A stretch of 64,000 bases of DNA from an uncultured Sutterella sp. (lineage in GTDB: Bacteria > Pseudomonadota > Gammaproteobacteria > Burkholderiales > Burkholderiaceae_F). This document shows positions 58,655 to 64,000 of this stretch, in pieces. Numbering within the stretch: position 1 is the first letter of the stretch; each line of letters starts with the position of its first letter. The notes under the pieces are model-generated. The model saw nothing but the letters and a program-made list of their open reading frames with translations, did not search any database and was not told where the DNA came from. The position numbers and the translations under genes are program-made. Where the stretch lies: assembly GCA_905197905.1 (NCBI GenBank), contig CAJKAP010000001.1, positions 62,001 through 126,000 on the forward strand, in the 5' to 3' direction.

Positions 58655-59854
58655 ATGATTATCGATTCGCTCTTAGATACGGACCTCTACAAATTTACGA
58701 TGCAGCAGTGCGTCTTGCACCAGTTCCCTGGCGCGCAGGTCCAGTATCGTTTTAAGTGTCGTACTCCCAACATTAACCTTCGTCCTTTTTTAGACGAAAT
58801 CAATGCTGAGATCGACCACTTGTGCGAATTGCACTTTACTGATGAAGAGCTGGCGTATTTGGGTGGGTTGCGTTTTATTAAGTCTGACTATGTCGACTTT
58901 TTGAGTCTTTTTCACTTAAAGCGCAACTATATTCAAGTCGTTGAGAGCGACGATTACCCGTGCGGCATCGATATTTCCATTAAGGGCCCGTGGCTACACA
59001 CCATTCTCTTTGAAATCCCCGTCTTAGCGATTGTGAACGAGGTCTACTTCCGCCGTCTTTATGGCGACTTAGATAAGAGCGAAGGGCGCCGCCGTTTAGC
59101 TGAAAAAATTCATCTTCTTCTCTCTGAACCCAATAATGGGGACTTGCACATTTCGGACTATGGAACGCGCCGGCGCTTTTCTCGCGCGTGGCAAGAAGAA
59201 GTGTTGCTGACCCTAAAAAAGGAATTGGGTCCGATGCTCTCTGGGACGAGCAATGTGCTTCTGGCAAAGAAGTTTGGCTTGATTCCTTTGGGAACGATGG
59301 CGCACGAATACCTTCAGGCTTGTCAGGCCCTGGGGCCACGCCTTCGTGACTCTCAGGTCTATGGCTTTGAGATGTGGGCAAAAGAGTACCGTGGAGACTT
59401 AGGGATTGCGCTTTCGGACGTCTACGGGATGGAACCCTTCTTAAAAGACTTCGATATGTACTTCTGTAAGCTCTTTGATGGGGCGCGCCACGACTCTGGG
59501 GATCCCTTTGTCTGGGGCGAACGCATGATTGAGCACTGGGCGTGCAATAAGTGCGACCCACGCAGTAAGTCGCTCATCTTTAGTGATGCGTTGACGATTC
59601 CTCGTGTGATTGAACTCTATCGACGCTTCCATGGTCGCGTAGGGATTGGTTTTGGGGTAGGGACGAACTTGATGAATGACTTGGGTCCGACAGCGCTTAA
59701 CGTCGTGATTAAGATGGTGCAAGCCAACGGTCAGCCCGTTGCGAAGATTTCTGACGCACCCGAAAAAGGGATGTGTGAGGATGAGGGCTACCTTCGTTAC
59801 TTGCGCCAAGTCTTCGGGATTAAAACTGAAGAGGATAAGCGAAAAGAGGCTTAA
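58655..59854 (+). CDS. pncB: Nicotinate phosphoribosyltransferase
   Basis: This 399-residue enzyme (E. coli PncB has 400) forms nicotinate mononucleotide from nicotinate, PRPP and ATP for NAD salvage. Recognisable parts are IDSLLDTDLYKFTMQQCVLH, HISDYGTRRRFSRAWQEEVL, LIPLGTMAHEYLQACQALGP with the catalytic His, LFDGARHDSGDPFVWGERMI and GFGVGTNLMNDLG. I chose ATG 58655 because GGAGGGG lies 8 nt upstream. It lies about 50 bp after nagZ with no terminator, so it is probably co-transcribed with it. Confidence 0.96.
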   Translation: MIIDSLLDTDLYKFTMQQCVLHQFPGAQVQYRFKCRTPNINLRPFLDEINAEIDHLCELHFTDEELAYLGGLRFIKSDYVDFLSLFHLKRNYIQVVESDDYPCGIDISIKGPWLHTILFEIPVLAIVNEVYFRRLYGDLDKSEGRRRLAEKIHLLLSEPNNGDLHISDYGTRRRFSRAWQEEVLLTLKKELGPMLSGTSNVLLAKKFGLIPLGTMAHEYLQACQALGPRLRDSQVYGFEMWAKEYRGDLGIALSDVYGMEPFLKDFDMYFCKLFDGARHDSGDPFVWGERMIEHWACNKCDPRSKSLIFSDALTIPRVIELYRRFHGRVGIGFGVGTNLMNDLGPTALNVVIKMVQANGQPVAKISDAPEKGMCEDEGYLRYLRQVFGIKTEEDKRKEA

Positions 59855-59943
59855 CCTTTCTAAGGAATTACACTTAATGGCTAGCTTAAAGTTCAAAGAA
59901 GTGGCGAAAAGTTAGCAAAAATTTCAAAAAAAGTGTATGTTTT

Positions 59944-59975
59944 CAGAGGTCACCCCAAAAAAGGTGACCTCTTTA
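59944..59975 (+). terminator. Terminator after pncB
   Basis: AGAGGTCACC (59944-59953) pairs perfectly with GGTGACCTCT (59962-59971) and is followed by TTT. Confidence 0.82.
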
Positions 59976-60125
59976 TAGCGAGGTGCGCATTGTAAAAATC
60001 ACTTCTCTCCCAGGTGGACGAGTTTGCGATTCTTCCAACGCACACTTTTTAGATTGAACTGTTGATAGACTCCTGCCAGTAGGGTAGAGCCCAGAGAAGG
60101 CGGGAGTAGACTGGGAGTTTTGTTG

Positions 60126-61541
60126 ATGATGTCTTCTTTTATCCGACGAGTCCTCGCTCTGGGAGGAACGCTCGCGCCGATGGCGGCTTTTGCCTCGGCT
60201 GGACTTGATGGTTCCACGCTAGGGCTGACCTGGGCTATTCCTTTTGCCGGGATTTTGCTCTCCATTGCACTCTGTCCTCTTCTCATTCCTCATATCTGGC
60301 ATCATCACTTCGGTAAGATTGCTGTCTTCTGGGCGCTTTGCTGCGCCGTGCCACTCTGGTTTATCTTTGGCGGGCATATCGCGTTTGACGCTATTGCGCA
60401 TATTCTTTTGACGGACTACGTACCGTTCATCATCTTCGTGGGTTCACTCTTTATCGTCGCTGGCGGTATTCATGTGCGCGGTTCCTTTGTGGGTCGCCCG
60501 ATTGTGAATACGGCCTTCTTAGCGTTGGGTGCTGTGCTCGCGAACTTTATGGGGACGACTGGAGCGGCCATGTTGCTCATTCGTCCGTTGATTGGCGCTA
60601 ACGAAAACCGTCAGCGTAAGGTGCACACCTTCATTTTCTTCATCTTCTTGGTGGCGAACGTCGGTGGCGCATTGACGCCGCTGGGCGATCCTCCTCTTTT
60701 CTTAGGTTTCTTGAAGGGCGTGGACTTCTTCTGGACCTCGATTCATTTGATGGCCCCGTGGTTGATGACGGTCGGGATGTTGCTGGCAATCTATTTCGTG
60801 ATCGATTCGATCATGTTCCGCAAGGACGTCGCTGCTGGCTTTAAAGCCCCTGAATCGACGAGCCGCTTCGGGATTGATGGTGGCATCAATGTGATTTTCT
60901 TGGCGTTGATCATTGGCGCTGTGTTGATGGCTGGTTTCTGGCGCTCTGGCATGGAAGTACACTTCTTGGGCGTTGGTTTCTCGGTGGAAGGCCTCTTGCG
61001 TGACGTACTCTTCATTATCGCTGCGGCACTTTCCTTGAAATTCACGACGCGTGCAACGCGTGAAGCCAATCGCTTCACCTGGGATCCGATTTTGGAAGTG
61101 GGCAAACTCTTCTTCGGGATCTTCATCTGTATCGTGCCAGTGCTCGAAATGTTGCGCGCAGGTCACAATGGGGAATTCGCTCCGCTCGTGGCGCTTGTGA
61201 CGAACGCTGATGGGGAATTCAATAACACGGTCTTCTTCTGGTTGACGGGTATGCTCTCCGCGTTCTTGGATAATGCCCCGACGTACTTGGCCTTCTTTAA
61301 TTTGGCCGGTGGTGTGCCTGAAACCTTGATGACGACGCACTCCCATACGTTGATGGCTATTTCCTTGGGTTCGGTCTTCATGGGCGCTATGACCTATATT
61401 GGTAACGCCCCGAACTTCATGACGGTTGCCATCTGTAACGAACGCGGCATCAAGATGCCAAGCTTCTTTGGCTACATGGTCTGGTCTGTGTTGATTTTGA
61501 TCCCGACTTTCATGATCATGGACTTGGTTTTTGTTGCCTAA
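60126..61541 (+). CDS. nhaD: NhaD-type sodium:proton antiporter with a signal-like N-terminus
   Basis: This is a 471-residue ion-transporter superfamily protein. The first 25 residues (MMSSFIRRVLALGGTLAPMA, then AFASA) look like a cleavable signal peptide, a feature seen in NhaD proteins. About 11 membrane segments follow. Conserved polar loops are ANFMGTTGAAMLLIRPLIGA, NVGGALTPLGDPPLFLGFLK and LSAFLDNAPTYLAFFNLAGG near the C-terminus, which carry the likely ion-binding acids. The family includes NhaD and citrate/arsenite-type carriers, so the substrate is inferred. I chose ATG 60126, with GGGAG 8 nt upstream. Confidence 0.82.
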   Translation: MMSSFIRRVLALGGTLAPMAAFASAGLDGSTLGLTWAIPFAGILLSIALCPLLIPHIWHHHFGKIAVFWALCCAVPLWFIFGGHIAFDAIAHILLTDYVPFIIFVGSLFIVAGGIHVRGSFVGRPIVNTAFLALGAVLANFMGTTGAAMLLIRPLIGANENRQRKVHTFIFFIFLVANVGGALTPLGDPPLFLGFLKGVDFFWTSIHLMAPWLMTVGMLLAIYFVIDSIMFRKDVAAGFKAPESTSRFGIDGGINVIFLALIIGAVLMAGFWRSGMEVHFLGVGFSVEGLLRDVLFIIAAALSLKFTTRATREANRFTWDPILEVGKLFFGIFICIVPVLEMLRAGHNGEFAPLVALVTNADGEFNNTVFFWLTGMLSAFLDNAPTYLAFFNLAGGVPETLMTTHSHTLMAISLGSVFMGAMTYIGNAPNFMTVAICNERGIKMPSFFGYMVWSVLILIPTFMIMDLVFVA

Positions 61542-61548
61542 AGCCTCT

Positions 61549-61626
61549 TGCACGTAACGTGCAAAACCGCTTAAACTCAGTCAATAGCGCTGTAGGAGAA
61601 TCGCCTCGGCGCTATTGCTGTTTCTG
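61549..61626 (+). terminator. Hairpins after the nhaD-like gene
   Basis: GCACGT-A-ACGTGC (about 61550-61562) is followed by CAATAGCGC (61582-61590) pairing perfectly with GCGCTATTG (61609-61617) and then CTGTTTCTG. The T run is poor, so termination is uncertain. Confidence 0.5.
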
Positions 61627-61646
61627 CCTTTAGAGAAAAAGGAGCC

Positions 61647-62402
61647 ATGGTGCGTCGTTTTCTTTTACTCGCCTGGATGCCGCTCGCGATTCTTGTCCTG
61701 TGGGCCATTGTGAGCGCTAACGCTTGGGTACCTCCCCTTTTACTGCCAACACCGTGGGCGGTGCTAACGCGTGGCTGGTCGCTACTCACCTCTGGGGAGT
61801 TGCTCCACCATGTGTGGGTGAGTTGCTTGCGTGTGCTGGGTGGCTTTACGCTCTCGGCGGCGCTTGCGATGGTGATGGCCTTCTGGACGCACCAGTCGGA
61901 AAAGGCAGACCTCTCTTGGCGAGTGTTGCTCGATGCCTTCCGTGTGATCCCACCGCTCGCGCTCATCCCGCTTTTGATTTTGTGGTTAGGCATTGCCGAA
62001 GGGCCCAAAATTGCCATCGTGATTTTGGCAACCTTTTTCCCTGTTTATATTTCTGTGAGATCGGGTTTGGCACAAGCCCAAAAGCGCTTTGGAGAATTGA
62101 GCCAAGTCTTAGCTTTGACGCCCTCTCAGCACTTGAAACATATTCTGCTTCCTGGTGCACGAGAAGAACTCGCTACGGGCTTGCAGATTGGCTTTGGCTA
62201 CGCTTGGCGAGCGCTTGTTTCTGCTGAACTCATTGCGACCTCCTCGGGCTTAGGTTTTCTCATCTCGGACGCTGGGATGTTTATGCACACCGATGTGGTG
62301 CTCGTGGGGATTCTCACGATTGCGGTGCTAGGTTTGGGCTCTGAGCAAATCTTCAGCTGGCTCTTCCACCGTCTCCTCTCTAAGCGTGGGAGGGCTCACT
62401 AA
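61647..62402 (+). CDS. ABC transporter permease, SsuC/TauC type
   Basis: This 251-residue inner-membrane permease has about six membrane segments. The cytoplasmic EAA-type loop lies in ILLPGAREELATGLQIGFGY (about 170-190) and contacts the ATPase. The wording PLLLPTPWAVL near the N-terminus and AELIATSSGLGFLISDAGMF near the end is typical of permeases for aliphatic sulfonates, taurine, nitrate or related organic substrates. AAGGAG lies 5 nt before the ATG. Its stop overlaps the ATPase start by one base, so the two are translationally coupled. Confidence 0.9.
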   Translation: MVRRFLLLAWMPLAILVLWAIVSANAWVPPLLLPTPWAVLTRGWSLLTSGELLHHVWVSCLRVLGGFTLSAALAMVMAFWTHQSEKADLSWRVLLDAFRVIPPLALIPLLILWLGIAEGPKIAIVILATFFPVYISVRSGLAQAQKRFGELSQVLALTPSQHLKHILLPGAREELATGLQIGFGYAWRALVSAELIATSSGLGFLISDAGMFMHTDVVLVGILTIAVLGLGSEQIFSWLFHRLLSKRGRAH

Positions 62403-63127
62403 TGAACGCGGTTGAACTTCATGGCGTGAGCAAAATTTTTTCGCTCAATGGGGGCGAAATCCGCCCCATTGATAATCTCACGTTGAGTCTCGAAGCAGGG
62501 AAAATTACCGTGCTAATGGGGCGCTCGGGGTGTGGGAAAAGCACCTTGCTAAAACTCATTGCTGGGTTACTCGCGCCTAACTCGGGGACCCTGAACTACG
62601 GCGTTGCCCGTGAAGAAATTGGCGTGGTCTTTCAAGAACCTCGTCTTTTACCGTGGAAAACGGTGAAAGAAAACGTGCAATTGGGGCTTCTTAACCTTCC
62701 TCCAGAAGAGCAAGAAGCGCGTGCGCTCGAAGCCCTAGAAAAGGTGGATTTAGTCGCCTGGGCCAACTCCCTTCCTGAGTCGCTTTCTGGCGGTCAGGCG
62801 CAGCGCGTCGGTATTGCGAGAGCACTCGCACGTCACCCTAAATTGTTGCTTCTTGATGAGCCCTTCGCAGCGCTCGACGCACTCACTCGCATTGAGTTGC
62901 AGCGCGCTGTGCTACCTCTTTTCCGAGAAAGGGGGTTGAGTGTTTTGCTCATCACGCACGATGTGCGAGAAGGGGTACGTCTAGCAGATCGCTTGTGCAT
63001 TTTGAGCGAAGGCCGACTCGTGGAAGATTTGACGATTTCTCTCACCAACGAAGAACGCCTTGATGCCACTAAGGTAGCGCCTTTTGAAAAAAACGTGCTT
63101 GATGAGCTATTACTTCTCAAGCGCTAA
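62402..63127 (+). CDS. ABC transporter ATP-binding protein, SsuB/TauB type
   Basis: This 241-residue ATPase has Walker A GRSGCGKST (about 39-47), a Q-loop in VVFQEPRLLPWKTVKEN, the signature LSGGQAQRVGIARALARH, Walker B LLLLDEPFAALDALT and the switch His in VLLITHDVREGV. The pairing PRLLPW is common in nitrate/sulfonate/taurine ATPases. It energises the adjacent permease. The binding protein gene follows 147 bp later. Confidence 0.94.
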   Translation: MNAVELHGVSKIFSLNGGEIRPIDNLTLSLEAGKITVLMGRSGCGKSTLLKLIAGLLAPNSGTLNYGVAREEIGVVFQEPRLLPWKTVKENVQLGLLNLPPEEQEARALEALEKVDLVAWANSLPESLSGGQAQRVGIARALARHPKLLLLDEPFAALDALTRIELQRAVLPLFRERGLSVLLITHDVREGVRLADRLCILSEGRLVEDLTISLTNEERLDATKVAPFEKNVLDELLLLKR

Positions 63128-63274
63128 AGTTTGCTTGCAGAAAAAATCCTTTCTTCTCGATTGAGCGACACGGCTTTTGATAGAATGGGGGCACTTTTGA
63201 TGGAAAACGAAATGAGAATCAATTCTTCTTTAAGTTTTCCGTTTCCCTATTCTTTTTAAAGTTGAAGAAAACCC

Positions 63275-64000
63275 ATGAAAAACTTCAAAACCTTCGTGGC
63301 CGCTTTGGCCTTGACCGTGAGTACTGCGCTTGCCGCTGCTGAAATGCCTAAAGAGCTCAACATCACCTATGTGAAGAGCCCCTTTAACCTTCAGAACATC
63401 GTGATGAAAGAACGCAACATGCTCGAAGAAAGCTTCGGAAAAGAAGGCGTTAAGGTCAACTGGTACGTGATTAACTCTGGTGCTCAGCAGGCTCAGGCCT
63501 TGGCATCGGGTAGCCTTGACGCTTCTGCTGTGATGAATACCGCCTCGCTTTTGATGGCTGCGGCTAATGGCGTGGACCTTCGCGTGGTGACGGGTGTGGC
63601 GCATCCTAACAGCATTTTTGCGATTGTCGGCAAACCTGGCGAACACTTGAAGATTGCTGATTTGAAGGGTAAGACCGTTGTGGGTCCGAAGGGCACCGTG
63701 CTTCATCAGTTGCTCGTTGCCGCTTTAAAGAGCGAAGGTATGGCTATTACGGACGTGAACTTCGTGAGCATGGATCCTGCCTCTGCGCTTTCCGCCATTT
63801 TGTCTGGCAAGGCTGATGCGGGTTTACTCGCTGCGAATTTGATCATCAAGGCAAAGGCCGCTGGCGCTGATGTGATTACGACCGCTGAAGGCTTGGTGAA
63901 GCCCAACCTTGTGATGGTGGCTCGTGAAGGTTTTGTGAAGGATTATCCAGAAGCCGCCGCGCTTCTTGTGAAGACGCAGCGCGATGCACTCGCTTGGATC
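63275..64000 (+). CDS. ABC transporter substrate-binding protein, 3' end outside the window
   Basis: The first 242 residues are visible and the frame continues past 64000. A signal peptide (MKNFKTFVAALALTVSTALA, cleavage near AAAEM) directs it to the periplasm. The mature part, ELNITYVKSPFNLQNIVMKE, then SGAQQAQALASGSLDASAVM, AHPNSIFAIVGKP and LKGKTVVGPKGTVLHQLLVA, fits the NMT1/SsuA/TauA periplasmic binding family for sulfonates, taurine or similar anions. It lies downstream of the permease and ATPase genes, behind a 147-bp gap with a GGAAAAC/GTTTTCC inverted repeat. The ligand cannot be told from sequence. Confidence 0.9.
   Translation, partial: MKNFKTFVAALALTVSTALAAAEMPKELNITYVKSPFNLQNIVMKERNMLEESFGKEGVKVNWYVINSGAQQAQALASGSLDASAVMNTASLLMAAANGVDLRVVTGVAHPNSIFAIVGKPGEHLKIADLKGKTVVGPKGTVLHQLLVAALKSEGMAITDVNFVSMDPASALSAILSGKADAGLLAANLIIKAKAAGADVITTAEGLVKPNLVMVAREGFVKDYPEAAALLVKTQRDALAWI

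Noticed and set aside
1..64000. CRISPR array, prophage or insertion sequence
   Set aside because: No set of regularly spaced repeats, no transposase or integrase, and no terminal inverted repeats with target duplications were found by eye.

Overview
The window looks like chromosomal DNA of a betaproteobacterium of the order Burkholderiales, most likely a gut-adapted anaerobe of the Sutterella/Parasutterella type. This is inferred from gene content and gene order, not from an rRNA gene. The pointers are priB between rpsF and rpsR; a threonine synthase-like gene in the order thrC-moeA-moaD-moaE-clpB; oxyR beside recG; the lepA-lepB-rnc-era-recO-nagZ run; and an energy module of fumarate reductase, aspartase and anaerobic C4-dicarboxylate carriers. 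Coding density is high. I see no transposase, prophage, CRISPR array or rRNA operon.

Layout. 1-6.3 kb: gene fragment, MscS channel, orphan HicB, tRNA-Leu, rnr and rlmB, with a broken tRNA 3' end between the last two. 6.3-9.5 kb: rpsF-priB-rpsR-rplI and dnaB. 9.5-12 kb: a DUF456 membrane protein and a PIN-PhoH ATPase. 12.3-16.8 kb: a ThrC-like gene and molybdenum-cofactor genes (mobB, moeA, moaD, moaE), then a fluoride channel. 17-19.6 kb: clpB behind a clear heat-shock promoter. 19.7-26.6 kb, minus strand: an unknown protein, PutP, a YjiG/YjiH pair, moaA and rsgA. 26.8-33.8 kb: orn, then on the minus strand dcuC, an AI-2E-family protein, oxyR, recG and ridA. 34.7-40.6 kb: frdA-frdB-aspA-dcu behind a 946-bp non-coding leader. 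40.8-45.8 kb: a MarR regulator with a perfect operator, and two tRNA arrays in opposite orientation around a SWIM-Snf2 helicase. 46-51.6 kb: rpmF and fabH-fabD-fabG-acpP-fabF. 51.8-57.3 kb: lepA-lepB-rnc-era-recO. 57.6-64 kb: nagZ, pncB, a NhaD-type antiporter, and a sulfonate/nitrate/taurine-type ABC transporter that runs off the right edge.

How the genes work together. The frd-asp-dcu cluster reads as an aspartate/fumarate respiration module: a Dcu carrier imports aspartate or fumarate and exports succinate, AspA deaminates aspartate to fumarate, and FrdAB reduces fumarate. FrdAB resembles the Campylobacter/Wolinella type and has no membrane-anchor gene beside it. Several conserved betaproteobacterial blocks look eroded. 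hom is absent upstream of thrC, and the ThrC-like protein has Asp where the PLP lysine should be. plsX is absent between rpmF and fabH. rpoE-rseAB-degP is absent between fabF and lepA. pdxJ-acpS is absent between recO and nagZ, where the gap instead holds a nested inverted-repeat structure. The best candidates for something undescribed are the ThrC-like protein, the long frdA leader with its operator-like repeats and the hairpins at the frd/asp/dcu junctions, the structured element at 57.3 kb, and two genes (dnaB and dcu) whose Shine-Dalgarno is separated from the start codon by a hairpin.
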